Source: Pseudomonas orientalis
GTDB lineage: Bacteria > Pseudomonadota > Gammaproteobacteria > Pseudomonadales > Pseudomonadaceae
DNA length: 64,000 bases
Direction of reading: 5' to 3'
NCBI RefSeq assembly: GCF_001439815.1
Contig: NZ_JYLM01000001.1
Location: 186,001-250,000 of the forward strand
The position numbers and the translations under genes were made by a program. The notes under the pieces were generated by a model that was given only the letters and a program-made list of their open reading frames with translations, had not been told where the DNA came from and searched no databases. This document shows, piece by piece, positions 53,387 through 61,516 of the stretch; the stretch's first letter is position 1; every line of letters starts with the position of its first letter.

Positions 53387-54438
53387 CCGATTCCTGGTGG
53401 ATCAACCCCTGTAAGGCCATCGATGCTTCTGCGCAGGAACAGGCGCGGGACCGTCAGCAGCAGTTGACCAAGCCCGCCGGTTCCCTCGGCCAGTTGGAAG
53501 CGCTGGCGGTGCAATTGGCCGGTTTGCAGGGCCGGGTCAAGCCGTCGGTGGATCAGCTGTGGATCGCGATTTTTGCCGGCGACCATGGCGTGGTCGCCGA
53601 AGGTGTGTCGGCGTTTCCCCAGGAAGTGACCGGGCAGATGCTGCACAACTTTGTCACCGGTGGCGCGGCCATCAGCGTATTGGCCCGGCAGCTGGATGCG
53701 CAGCTGGAAGTGGTTGATCTCGGCACGGTGACGCCATCCCTGGCGTTACCCGGCGTGCGTCACCTGAATATCGGCGGGGGCACGGCCAACTTCGTCAACG
53801 GCCCGGCAATGACCCCCGCTCAGGGATGCCAGGCCCTTCAAGCCGGACGAGACAGCGCACGCCGCGCCCTGGAAGACGGCGCACAGCTGTTTGTCGGAGG
53901 GGAGATGGGCATCGGCAACACCACCGCCGCCAGTGCCTTGGCCTGTGCGCTGCTTGATTGCGCGGTGATTGACCTGACCGGGCCGGGCACGGGTTTGAAT
54001 GCCCAGGGTGTGAGCCATAAGGTGGCGGTCATCGAGCGCGGCCTGAAACGGCACGCGGCCCAGCGCGACGACGCGCTGCAGACGCTGTTCAACCTGGGGG
54101 GCTTTGAAATCGCCGCGCTGGTCGGTGCCTACCTGGCCTGCGCCCAGGCAGGCATCGTAGTGCTGGTGGACGGGTTTATCTGCAGCGTCGCCGCGCTGGT
54201 CGCCACGCGCCTGAACCCGGCATGCCGTGACTGGCTGGTGTTTGGTCATCGGGGTGCCGAACCGGGCCATCGCCACGTGCTGCACAGCCTTGACGCGCAG
54301 CCTCTGCTCGACCTGGGCCTGCGCCTGGGCGAAGGCAGCGGTGCGGCGTTGGCGGTGCCGCTGCTGCGCCTGGCCTGTGCGTTGCACGGACAGATGGCGA
54401 CCTTCGCCGAAGCGGCCGTGGCGGATCGCCCCGCATGA
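53383..54438 (+). CDS. cobT: Nicotinate-nucleotide:DMB phosphoribosyltransferase
   Basis: A 351-residue enzyme that makes alpha-ribazole phosphate from nicotinate mononucleotide and DMB. Conserved parts are [62 protein letters not shown] and the catalytic Glu region [16 protein letters not shown]. It works with the product of bluB in this operon. Overlaps of ATGA with cobU and with cobC imply translational coupling. Confidence 0.95.
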   Translation: MTDSWWINPCKAIDASAQEQARDRQQQLTKPAGSLGQLEALAVQLAGLQGRVKPSVDQLWIAIFAGDHGVVAEGVSAFPQEVTGQMLHNFVTGGAAISVLARQLDAQLEVVDLGTVTPSLALPGVRHLNIGGGTANFVNGPAMTPAQGCQALQAGRDSARRALEDGAQLFVGGEMGIGNTTAASALACALLDCAVIDLTGPGTGLNAQGVSHKVAVIERGLKRHAAQRDDALQTLFNLGGFEIAALVGAYLACAQAGIVVLVDGFICSVAALVATRLNPACRDWLVFGHRGAEPGHRHVLHSLDAQPLLDLGLRLGEGSGAALAVPLLRLACALHGQMATFAEAAVADRPA

Positions 54439-55010
54439 CCTTGCACCTGGACCTGCTGCGCCACGGTGAAACCGAGTTGGGCGGCGGCCTGCGCGGCAGC
54501 CTGGATGACGCCTTGACCGCAAAAGGTTGGGAGCAGATGCGTGCCGCCGTCGTGGGGCAGGGGCCGTGGGACCGGCTGATCAGCTCGCCGTTGCAGCGCT
54601 GCGCGCGCTTTGCCGAGGAACTGGGCGAGCATCTGAACCTTCCGGTCAGCCTGGAAAATGACCTGCAGGAGCTGCACTTCGGCGCCTGGGAAGGGCAGAG
54701 CGCGGCGGCGTTGATGGAAACCGATGCCGAGGGCCTGGGCTTGTTCTGGGCCGATCCCTACAGTTTTACGCCGCCGCAGGGTGAACCGGTGTGCGCATTT
54801 TCCGAGCGGGTGCTGGGTGCTGTGTCACGTCTGCGCCAGGCCCATGCCGGTGAGCGCGTGCTGTTGATCAGTCACGGCGGCGTGATGCGGCTGCTGTTGG
54901 CGCGCGCGCGCGGCTTGCCCCGCGAACTATTGCTGAATGTCGAAGTCGGCCATGGCGGGCTGTTCGGCCTGCAGGTGGCTGTCGATGGCACGTTGAAGGA
55001 AAGAGGCTGA
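54435..55010 (+). CDS. cobC: Alpha-ribazole-5'-phosphate phosphatase
   Basis: A 191-residue histidine-phosphatase-fold enzyme. The RHG motif is in [14 protein letters not shown], a second conserved Arg in [15 protein letters not shown], the acid in [11 protein letters not shown], and the second His in [13 protein letters not shown]. It removes the phosphate in the nucleotide-loop branch before or after the CobS reaction. It overlaps cobT by 4 nt and is 2 nt from cobS. Confidence 0.92.
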   Translation: MTLHLDLLRHGETELGGGLRGSLDDALTAKGWEQMRAAVVGQGPWDRLISSPLQRCARFAEELGEHLNLPVSLENDLQELHFGAWEGQSAAALMETDAEGLGLFWADPYSFTPPQGEPVCAFSERVLGAVSRLRQAHAGERVLLISHGGVMRLLLARARGLPRELLLNVEVGHGGLFGLQVAVDGTLKERG

Positions 55011-55012
55011 CC

Positions 55013-55741
55013 ATGCTGCCATTCTGGATCGCCCTGCAGTTCCTGAGCAGCCTGCCGATTCGCCTGCCGGGCATGCCGCAGCCGCAGCAACTGGGGCGTT
55101 CGCTGCTGTTTTATCCGCTGGTGGGCGTACTGTTCGGCCTGCTGCTGTGGGGTCTGAACGCTTTGTTGATGGGCACGCCACTGTTGCTGCACGCCGCGCT
55201 GCTGTTGAGCGCCTGGGTGCTGCTCAGCGGTGGCCTGCACCTGGACGGCCTGGCGGACAGTGCCGACGCCTGGTTGGGTGGCTTCGGCGACCGTGAGCGC
55301 ACCCTCACCATCATGAAGGACCCACGCAGCGGGCCCATTGCCGTGGTCACCCTGGGCCTGGTGTTGCTGCTCAAGTTCACCGCGCTGGTGGCGCTGATCG
55401 AGCAGCACAATGGCGCTGCGCTGATGCTTGCGCCGTTGATCGGCCGGGCGTCGATGCTGGCGCTGTTTCTGACCACGCGTTATGTGCGCGCGGGTGGATT
55501 GGGTCAGGCGCTGTCGGATCATTTGCCCAGGGTTGTCGGCCAACAGGTGCTGATCCTCAGCGGCCTGGCCTGCATCCTGATCGGCGGGTTCAACGGTGGG
55601 TTGGCGGTGCTGCTTGCTGCCGTGTGTTTTATCGGCTTGCGCCAGGTGATGGTCAAGCGCCTCGGCGGCACCACCGGCGATACCGCCGGCGCCCTGCTGG
55701 AACTGCTGGAAACGGCTGTGTTGATCGGGCTGGCGTTGTAA
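55013..55741 (+). CDS. cobS: Adenosylcobinamide-GDP ribazoletransferase (cobalamin synthase)
   Basis: A 242-residue inner-membrane protein with about six helices that joins alpha-ribazole to adenosylcobinamide-GDP, the last assembly step. The signature GGLHLDGLADSADAWLGG, then RTLTIMKDPRSGPIAV is intact. It ends the operon at a position 42 nt before a MarR-type gene, and no terminator is obvious between them. Confidence 0.93.
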   Translation: MLPFWIALQFLSSLPIRLPGMPQPQQLGRSLLFYPLVGVLFGLLLWGLNALLMGTPLLLHAALLLSAWVLLSGGLHLDGLADSADAWLGGFGDRERTLTIMKDPRSGPIAVVTLGLVLLLKFTALVALIEQHNGAALMLAPLIGRASMLALFLTTRYVRAGGLGQALSDHLPRVVGQQVLILSGLACILIGGFNGGLAVLLAAVCFIGLRQVMVKRLGGTTGDTAGALLELLETAVLIGLAL

Positions 55742-55764
55742 CACTTCCTTGCATTTCCTCAACT

Positions 55765-55780
55765 CCGGGTATATACACGC
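55765..55780. promoter_or_regulatory. Imperfect MarR operator at the regulator start
   Basis: CCGGGTATATACACGC matches the perfect palindrome at 56,211-56,226 except for two bases. It lies only a few bases upstream of the marR ATG, where repressor binding would block transcription or early elongation. Confidence 0.6.
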
Positions 55781-55783
55781 TCC

Positions 55784-56188
55784 ATGCTTGCCTCCCAATG
55801 TTTATGCACCAACCTGCGACGTGCCGCCCGTGGCGTCAGCAGGCATTACGACGGCGCCCTCGACGGCTTCGGGATCAACGTTGCGCAGTATTCCTTGCTG
55901 TGCAACCTGCAACGTCTCGATCAGCCGAGCATTTCCAGCCTGGCCGAAGCCATGGGCCTGGACCGCAGCACCCTGGGACGCAATCTGCGCGTACTGGAAG
56001 GTGAGGGCTTGGTGCGGTTGGTCGAGGGCGATGACCTGCGCAACCGCCTGGTGGTGTTGACGGAGGCGGGCGAGCAGCGCCTGGCGGCTGCCCTGCCGGC
56101 ATGGGAAGCGGCGCAACAAAAATTGATCGATCAGCTTGGCGCCGAGAAGCGCGAAACCCTGTTGGCCTTGCTCGATGAACTCGCCTGA
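55784..56188 (+). CDS. MarR-family transcriptional regulator
   Basis: A 134-residue winged-helix protein. The DNA-binding core is LAEAMGLDRSTLGRNLRVLEGEGLVRLVEGDDLRNRLVVLTEAGE, with the usual recognition helix and wing. The dimer helices flank it. Two copies of a GGGTATATAC operator, one at its own start and one before the MFS gene, suggest autoregulation and control of the exporter. The ATG at 55784 is short of a good ribosome-binding site. Ligand unknown. Confidence 0.87.
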   Translation: MLASQCLCTNLRRAARGVSRHYDGALDGFGINVAQYSLLCNLQRLDQPSISSLAEAMGLDRSTLGRNLRVLEGEGLVRLVEGDDLRNRLVVLTEAGEQRLAAALPAWEAAQQKLIDQLGAEKRETLLALLDELA

Positions 56189-56210
56189 ACGGCGGTTTGT
56201 CCGACTATAA

Positions 56211-56226
56211 GCGGGTATATACCCGC
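56211..56226. promoter_or_regulatory. Perfect 16-bp palindrome, candidate MarR operator
   Basis: GCGGGTATATACCCGC is a perfect palindrome in the 55-nt gap between marR and the MFS gene. It is followed by GGAGAATAAG as the ribosome-binding region of the MFS start at 56244. Confidence 0.7.
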
Positions 56227-56243
56227 GAGCGGAGAATAAGAAA

Positions 56244-57452
56244 ATGACCTCGATGTGGCGCACCAGTGGCTGGGTTCTTTTGGGGAGTGCGCTGATCCTG
56301 GCGTTGTCCCTGGGCGTGCGGCACGGCTTCGGCCTGTTCCTGGCGCCGATGAGCAGCGAATTCGGCTGGGGGCGTGAGACGTTCGCCTTCGCCATTGCCT
56401 TGCAGAACCTGATATGGGGACTGGCGCAGCCATTTACCGGGGCCTTGGCCGACCGTTTCGGTGCGACCAGGGCGGTGTTTGTCGGCGGCGTGTTGTACGC
56501 CGTGGGCCTGGTGATGATGGGCATGGCGGACTCGGCATGGTCATTGTCCATGAGCGCCGGATTGCTGATCGGCATCGGTTTGTCCGGCACATCGTTTTCA
56601 GTGATTCTCGGCGTGGTCGGCCGCGCCGTCCCAGCGGAAAAACGCAGCATGGCCATGGGCATCGCCAGCGCCGCCGGCTCCTTTGGCCAGTTCGCCATGG
56701 TGCCGGGTACTCTCGGCCTGATTGGTTGGCTGGGCTGGTCGGCGGCGCTGCTGGCGCTGGGCTTGATGGTTGCGTTGATCCTGCCGCTGGTGGCCATGCT
56801 CAAGGATAAACCGCTGCCGGTGACGGTCGGCCAACAGACCCTGCGCGAAGCGTTGAAGGAGGCGTGCTCCCACTCCGGGTTCTGGCTGCTGGCCTTCGGC
56901 TTTTTCGTCTGCGGATTCCAGGTGGTGTTTATCGGTGTGCATCTGCCGGCGTACCTGGTGGACCAGCATCTGCCGGCCACGGTGGGTACCACGGTGCTGG
57001 CCCTGATCGGCCTGTTCAATGTGTTCGGCACCTACACCGCCGGCTGGCTGGGTGGGCGCATGTCCAAGCCGCGCTTGCTCACTGGCCTGTACCTGTTGCG
57101 TGCGGTGGTGATCGTGCTGTTTCTGTGGGCGCCGATCACCGAGGTCACGGCATACCTGTTTGGCATGGCCATGGGGTTTCTCTGGCTGTCCACCGTACCG
57201 CTGACCAACGGCACCGTGGCCACCTTGTTCGGCGTGCGAAACCTTTCGATGTTGGGCGGGATTGTGTTCCTGTTCCATCAGCTCGGCTCGTTCCTTGGTG
57301 GCTGGTTGGGCGGGGTGGTCTATGATCGAACCGGTAGCTATGACTTGATCTGGCAAGTGGCGATCCTGCTCAGCCTGCTCGCGGCGGCCCTTAACTGGCC
57401 GGTGCGCGAACGGCCGGTGGCGCGTGTGCAGGCGCAAATGGAGGCGGCATGA
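56244..57452 (+). CDS. MFS transporter under MarR control
   Basis: A 402-residue twelve-helix MFS protein. The opening SGWVLLGSALILALSLGVRHGFGLFLAPMSSEFGW and the loop motif GALADRFGATRAV are typical of the monocarboxylate/oxalate-like MFS branch. The MarR regulator upstream with its palindromic operators makes this a small-molecule-responsive exporter or importer. Substrate unknown. Its stop overlaps the start of a 39-aa hydrophobic ORF. Confidence 0.88.
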   Translation: MTSMWRTSGWVLLGSALILALSLGVRHGFGLFLAPMSSEFGWGRETFAFAIALQNLIWGLAQPFTGALADRFGATRAVFVGGVLYAVGLVMMGMADSAWSLSMSAGLLIGIGLSGTSFSVILGVVGRAVPAEKRSMAMGIASAAGSFGQFAMVPGTLGLIGWLGWSAALLALGLMVALILPLVAMLKDKPLPVTVGQQTLREALKEACSHSGFWLLAFGFFVCGFQVVFIGVHLPAYLVDQHLPATVGTTVLALIGLFNVFGTYTAGWLGGRMSKPRLLTGLYLLRAVVIVLFLWAPITEVTAYLFGMAMGFLWLSTVPLTNGTVATLFGVRNLSMLGGIVFLFHQLGSFLGGWLGGVVYDRTGSYDLIWQVAILLSLLAAALNWPVRERPVARVQAQMEAA

Positions 57453-57568
57453 GTGCAGCGCTGCGGTGCTTGATCCTGGCGGCGACGCTGGTGTTGCTGC
57501 TGCTGGCCTGGTGGGGCTGGCAGCAAGGCGGCCTGGCGTTAATGCAGTTGGGCATGGCGATCTGTTAA
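57449..57568 (+). CDS. 39-aa single-span membrane peptide, coupled to the MFS gene
   Basis: MSAALRCLILAATLVLLLLA, then WWGWQQGGLALMQLGMAIC and a TAA stop. The ATG overlaps the MFS stop (ATGA), so translation is probably coupled. One strong hydrophobic helix (residues 7-24) with three aromatic Trp at its end makes it a plausible small membrane partner. It is too short to identify and could be non-functional. Confidence 0.55.
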   Translation: MSAALRCLILAATLVLLLLAWWGWQQGGLALMQLGMAIC

Positions 57569-57602
57569 GTTCTGTGTCTGAACCGAATCAAGGACCTTTG
57601 AT

Positions 57603-58154
57603 ATGTTGATGCGCTGGCTCGCTCTACCCGTCCTGATGGCTGCTGGCAGTGTGGCCCTGGCCGCCGGATGCCCGCCGTTGCTGGAAGGCCAATTGCCCAA
57701 GCTGCGGGCCAAGGAGTCCATTGACCTGTGCCAGCGTTTTGCAGGCAAGCCTCTGGTGATCGTCAATACGGCAAGCTTTTGCGGCTTCGCCCCGCAATTC
57801 AAAGGCCTCGAAGCTTTGTATCAGCGCTATAAGGGCGAAGGCCTGGAGGTGATTGGTGTGCCTTCGGACGACTTCAAGCAGGAGGCCAAGACCGGCGAGG
57901 AAACGGCCAAGGTCTGCTACGTCAATTACGGCGTGACCTTCACCATGACCGAGCCGCAGAAGGTCAAGGGGCCGGACGCGGTGCACCTGTTCAAGAGCCT
58001 GGCGCAGCAGACCGACACGCCGCCGAAGTGGAATTTCTACAAGTACGTGGTGGATCGCCAAGGCAAGGTGATCGCCAACTTTTCCAGCCTGACCAAGCCC
58101 GACAGTCCGGAGCTGATCAAGGCGGTGGAGCAGGCAATAGCTTCCAGACCCTGA
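57603..58154 (+). CDS. Periplasmic glutathione-peroxidase-like thiol peroxidase
   Basis: A 183-residue member of the glutathione-peroxidase family with a signal peptide ([22 protein letters not shown]). The catalytic Cys is in [22 protein letters not shown], and [19 protein letters not shown] supplies the Trp region. The usual resolving loop FPCNQFGxQEPG is replaced by [17 protein letters not shown], so the Gln and Cys there differ from the classical enzyme and activity may be distinct. It would reduce peroxides in the periplasm, with an unknown donor. Confidence 0.85.
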   Translation: MLMRWLALPVLMAAGSVALAAGCPPLLEGQLPKLRAKESIDLCQRFAGKPLVIVNTASFCGFAPQFKGLEALYQRYKGEGLEVIGVPSDDFKQEAKTGEETAKVCYVNYGVTFTMTEPQKVKGPDAVHLFKSLAQQTDTPPKWNFYKYVVDRQGKVIANFSSLTKPDSPELIKAVEQAIASRP

Positions 58155-58160
58155 TACAGG

Positions 58161-58192
58161 ATCGTTCCCACGCGGAGCGAGGGAACGATCAA
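58161..58192. repeat. Intergenic palindrome (GATCGTTCCC family)
   Basis: GATCGTTCCCACGCGGAGCG and its inverse GCGAGGGAACGATC form a nearly closed hairpin. Same family as at 1-20 and 14,882. Confidence 0.75.
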
Positions 58193-58209
58193 TACATGAG
58201 CGTCCATTG

Positions 58210-58247
58210 AAAAGCCCCGCCTCCTTTGCAGGAGAGCGGGGCTTTTT
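58210..58247. terminator. Bidirectional terminator between the peroxidase and FadL genes
   Basis: AAAAGCCCCGC-type arm pairs with GCGGGGCTTTTT around an inner CTCC/GGAG hairpin, with A and T tracts at the ends. It serves both convergent genes. Confidence 0.82.
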
Positions 58248-58260
58248 ATGTCGCCATGAA

Positions 58261-59538
58261 TCAGAAGCGGTAGGTCATGCCCAGGCCGAAACCGTTGGCG
58301 CTGTTCTCATACTTGGCGTTGTAGCTGGCCAGTTGGTTGGAGCGTGCAACCTTGACGTCCTCTTCCTTCAGGTAGGAGTAAGCCACGTCGATGGTCATGT
58401 TCGGCATGACCTCGTAGCCAAGGCCCAGACTGAAGATGGTGCGGTCGCCGGTGGGAATGCGCGGCGAGCGGTCGGTGTTGTTGGTCGGCGACTGGTCGAA
58501 CGTCAGGCCGGTACGCAATACCACCTGCTTGGTCAGCTGGTACGAAGTACCCACGGCGTAAGCCCAGGTGTCGTGCCAGTTCTGGTCTTCCTTGATGGTG
58601 CTGACCAGGCCGGGGGCCAGTGCGCCACCCGCTGCGGCCGTCACGCCTTCGTTCTTGACGGTGATGTCTTTCAGGCGGCTCCAGCGGGTCCAGGTCGCAC
58701 CGGCGTAGAGTTTCCAGGCGTCGGTCAGGTCCTGGGTCACCGACAGGTCGTAGGACTCAGGCGTGTCGATCTTCAGCGAAGCGTCGTAGCGATTGCTGCG
58801 CAGGAACGGCGAGGTCGCGGTCGGTGCGGTGACTTCGGTGTGGCCGTCCAGCTTGTAGCTGACCTTGGAATGATAGGTCAGGCCGACGCGGGTGGTATCG
58901 GTGGCCTGTACCAGCACGCCGATGTTGAAGCCCAGCGCGGTGTCGTCACCCTTGATCTTGATGTTGGTGTCCGGCGCGCGGGGGTTCAGCGTCAGGTCCG
59001 ATTCCAGGGTACCGGCAATGCGGTTGATGGTCGGGCCAAAACCCACGGAAACGCGATCATTGAAGGCGTAGCTGACCGTCGGTTGCAAGGTCATGACTTT
59101 CACTTCGCTTTTGCTGCCGAAGCCACGGCCCTGGAAGCCGCTTTCGTAGTCAGTTATCAGGCCGAACGGTGCATAGACGCCGAAACCCACAGACCACTGA
59201 TCGTTGAGTTTATTGGTGTAGAAACCGAAAGGGACGGCGGTGAACGGCACCATATCGCCTTTGTTGCTGCCGGCGGAGCGACCGCTGGTATCGCTCAGGT
59301 CGGTGGAGGCATCGATGGCTGCGACACCGCCGGTGATCTGCTGGCCGTTCAGGCGAGCCATACCGGCAGGGTTGCCATAGACCGTGCTTGCATCATCGGC
59401 AGAAGAAGAGCGACCCGCGAAACCGGTACCCATCCCGCTGACGCTCTGTTCGTTCAGGGCGAAGCCGCTGGCGAACAGGTGGGAGGAGGCCATGGCAACG
59501 GCGAGGCTAAGTGTGGTCTTGAGCATTACTTTTTTCAT
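58261..59538 (-). CDS. FadL/OmpP1-family outer-membrane transporter
   Basis: A 425-residue outer-membrane protein with a signal peptide (MKKVMLKTTLSLAVAMASSHLFA). The N-terminal hatch is characteristic: SGFALNEQSVSGMGTGFAGRSSSADDASTVYGNPAGMARL with the NPAG motif. The remaining beta-barrel strands end in GMTYRF, a standard C-terminal Phe. It should take up long-chain fatty acids or other hydrophobic compounds by lateral diffusion. Confidence 0.9.
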   Translation of the reverse strand: MKKVMLKTTLSLAVAMASSHLFASGFALNEQSVSGMGTGFAGRSSSADDASTVYGNPAGMARLNGQQITGGVAAIDASTDLSDTSGRSAGSNKGDMVPFTAVPFGFYTNKLNDQWSVGFGVYAPFGLITDYESGFQGRGFGSKSEVKVMTLQPTVSYAFNDRVSVGFGPTINRIAGTLESDLTLNPRAPDTNIKIKGDDTALGFNIGVLVQATDTTRVGLTYHSKVSYKLDGHTEVTAPTATSPFLRSNRYDASLKIDTPESYDLSVTQDLTDAWKLYAGATWTRWSRLKDITVKNEGVTAAAGGALAPGLVSTIKEDQNWHDTWAYAVGTSYQLTKQVVLRTGLTFDQSPTNNTDRSPRIPTGDRTIFSLGLGYEVMPNMTIDVAYSYLKEEDVKVARSNQLASYNAKYENSANGFGLGMTYRF

Positions 59539-60027
59539 TATTAGAACTCCGTGTGATCACCGCTGCGGAAAGTATCAATAAATCTCACATCGCGCTATAG
59601 CCTGTAACGCAGGAGATAGAGCGGTTTTGTAGGACAATCCGACCAGATTTACGGTTTTTTGGCGAATCTTGCAAATTGCCCGGTCAACAGCCCACCTCTT
59701 TCATAGGGGAGACACAGGTTTGCCAGGCCTGGTGGAAATCTCGCGCGCGTACTTGAGGGCAAAATATTTTTAATGAATGACGGGCCCGAGAAGGCGGGCT
59801 TGGCAGCGGTGAATCGGATCTCAGGCCCGTCGCAAGCGGATCATGCCGCTTGAGTTGAAGTGTAGTGTCATATTCATCCTGTAAAGGACTGTTTTTAAAA
59901 CATCTTATTTATTCGGTTATAACGGTTATATCTATTCGTGATTAGTAAAAAGCGCCTGGCTAAATTCCAGGCAATAAAAAACCCTGTTTTTCAGACAGGG
60001 TTTTTGTGTTTCAGCGACTCGGGTCGA
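59539..60027. other. Gap upstream of the FadL gene, with terminators at its right end
   Basis: These 489 nt hold the fadL promoter region (59,540 to about 59,700), an unassigned stretch of about 250 nt that becomes AT-rich near 59,850-59,950, and tandem terminators for the 74-aa gene at 59,946-60,005. I see no gene, though a small RNA in the middle cannot be excluded. Confidence 0.5.
59946..60005 (-). terminator. Tandem intrinsic terminators of the 74-aa gene
   Basis: Read on the minus strand, ACCCTGTCTG-type arms (CCCTGT / ACAGGG) are followed by T-rich sequence at about 59,976, and a second stem GCCTGG / CCAGGC follows with TTTTT at about 59,946. Two terminators in a row are unusual for so small a gene. 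Confidence 0.78.
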
Positions 60028-60252
60028 TCAGGCAATCAATGCCTGACGGGTACGCTCGATCACGGCCTGCAGCGGTTCTGCGCTGGAGTATTGATCGGGG
60101 TACAGGCGCTCGCTGTGACGCGCGATGCCGTGTTCGTTGACCAGAGTGAAGCTGAAGCAGCCTTTGCGAGCGGCCATGATCAGGCAGTTCATTGGGGCAA
60201 AAGCGTTGGTGAGGGTGCGAATGGCATCCTGAGTGTGGATTTGAGCGTTCAT
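60028..60252 (-). CDS. Small conserved protein (74 aa)
   Basis: A 74-residue protein (MNAQIHTQDAIRTLTNAFAPMNCLIMAARKGCFSFTLVNEHGIARHSERLYPDQYSS) with a helix, a central beta-hairpin and a C-terminal helix; two cysteines. It reads as a small globular domain of a type common in Pseudomonas but unnamed. Two tandem terminators follow and a GTTGATC/GATCAAAC inverted repeat lies 64 nt upstream. Function unknown. Confidence 0.7.
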   Translation of the reverse strand: MNAQIHTQDAIRTLTNAFAPMNCLIMAARKGCFSFTLVNEHGIARHSERLYPDQYSSAEPLQAVIERTRQALIA

Positions 60253-60315
60253 ATTATGGGTGTTCCTACAAATGACACAGATAAGAACCGTGCCGTATTA
60301 AAACGTTCCAGTGAC

Positions 60316-60336
60316 GTTGATCACCATTGATCAAAC
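60316..60336. promoter_or_regulatory. Inverted repeat upstream of the 74-aa gene
   Basis: GTTGATC and GATCAAAC are separated by 6 nt, 64-84 nt upstream of the start at 60252. It has the shape of a dimeric regulator's operator; the regulator is unknown. Confidence 0.4.
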
Positions 60337-61000
60337 GAAGAACCCGACTGGAACAAAGCAGCCAGTTTGAAGCGCTATTGAATGAGGCGCGCTTGGGCTG
60401 GCAGGTAGGTACTTAGGAGGGCAGGCAACACAACAGGGGCAAAGGTTCTGGGCCCAGGGTGAAGATCCTGATCAATTTGCAGGTTGGTTCGGTCAGAGTA
60501 TGGAGACTTCGCGACACCCTTTGCTTGTTCAAAGGCCGTGTCGTCGCAAGTGATACCTGGAAACCATCGAGGTGGTCGATCCCATGTGGTTCAAGGGATA
60601 TGTTCGACCAGAATTGACTTTCAGCTTGGTACTAACGCTGCCGATAGTAATGGATCGAAACAAGGAAAGGAAGTGGCCGGGTGAAAAAATCCCAATTAAC
60701 CGTTGCCGACGTGGGCGTGTGGCGGGCTGCGGCCCGTTTTAAAAGCCCCCGGTTTGCTGGACGTAACATTTTTCGAGCGTGTGGGATCAAAAAAGCCGCA
60801 GATATAACCGTTGACTGGGTACTTGTGCACATTAGTCGCAGCGGGTGTAACGTTGCTGGCAACAGCCTGGAATCCTGCCCATTTGCCTGCAATCAAAATT
60901 TAAGTCAATGAAAAATCTCGCTTTTTTTTATTGGTGAAAAAATCGTCAGTTTGACTGCAGCCCCCGTTCCATGGGGCTTTGCGCGAGTTAAAGCCGGGTT

Positions 61001-61029
61001 GTCCACTGAGTTATCCACAGGTTCTGTGG
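61001..61029. promoter_or_regulatory. DnaA-box-like cluster
   Basis: TTATCCACA at 61,011-61,019 is a perfect DnaA box. The similar TTGTCCACT lies just left, and TGTGGATTG (inverted, two mismatches) just right. All three sit within 30 nt. Confidence 0.45.
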
Positions 61030-61137
61030 ATTGTCCCAAGCGCTTGCTCTAGAACGGGCGTGCAGCGATTTTTGAGCTTTACCTGTACGAAAAAAAGAGT
61101 AGAGTGGCGCGCCTTCCGTTCTGTCCCACAGTGCTTT

Positions 61138-61461
61138 ATGAAGTTTCGCTCAGTATCACCCTCTGTTACCGGTACTCCCCAAACTGTTACCGCGCCCAAG
61201 CGATTCTCTTTGAAGGTCGCGTTATGGCTGCTCGACAGCCCGCGCCTGGGGCAGAGTACCAATATCAAGCATCTGGCTGGTCGTCTGCTCAAGCAGCCAG
61301 CCCGCGAAGGCGTGGTTGCCGCGCAGAGCCGCCTGGGCCAATTGATGTGCCGTGAATGCGAAAATGCCCGCGACCGGCGTATCGGCCAGGACCTGCTGCG
61401 TTCGGCGGCCCGCGCCGGTGACCGTCGCGCCCAGCGCGAATTGGGCCAGGTCGAAGACTGA
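61138..61461 (+). CDS. Sel1-like repeat protein (107 aa)
   Basis: A 107-residue basic protein that begins MKFRSVSPSVTGTPQTVTAPKRF and continues with helix pairs RLLKQPAREGVVAAQSRLGQLMCRECENARDRRIGQDLLRSAARAGDRRAQRELGQ, which fit Sel1-type alpha repeats (helix-turn-helix, A-x-x-G-x-x-x-A-Q). I start at the ATG at 61138; the longer reading from 60,979 has no ribosome-binding site and odd composition. It precedes rmuC by 55 nt and may share its promoter. Probably a protein-interaction module of unknown role. Confidence 0.7.
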   Translation: MKFRSVSPSVTGTPQTVTAPKRFSLKVALWLLDSPRLGQSTNIKHLAGRLLKQPAREGVVAAQSRLGQLMCRECENARDRRIGQDLLRSAARAGDRRAQRELGQVED

Positions 61462-61516
61462 GCTGTCCTCCCGTGCCTTGCTTGGTTAACCTTGCTGTTT
61501 TTGGGTGAAGGCAGAA

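Larger units (their letters stand above)
60253..61137. other. 885-nt gap without a convincing gene
   Basis: Short ORFs exist on both strands (for example 60,681-60,911 plus and 60,632-60,892 minus) but none has a good start, domain or codon pattern. The region contains a GTTGATC inverted repeat at 60,316-60,336, a T-run at about 60,921, and DnaA-box-like sites at about 61,001-61,029. It is less GC-rich than its neighbours. Confidence 0.6.

Noticed and set aside
60681..60911. 76-codon plus-strand ORF and an opposing 86-codon ORF in the 885-nt gap
   Set aside because: No credible start signal or recognisable domain, and the two conflict with each other. A small RNA is more plausible than either protein.
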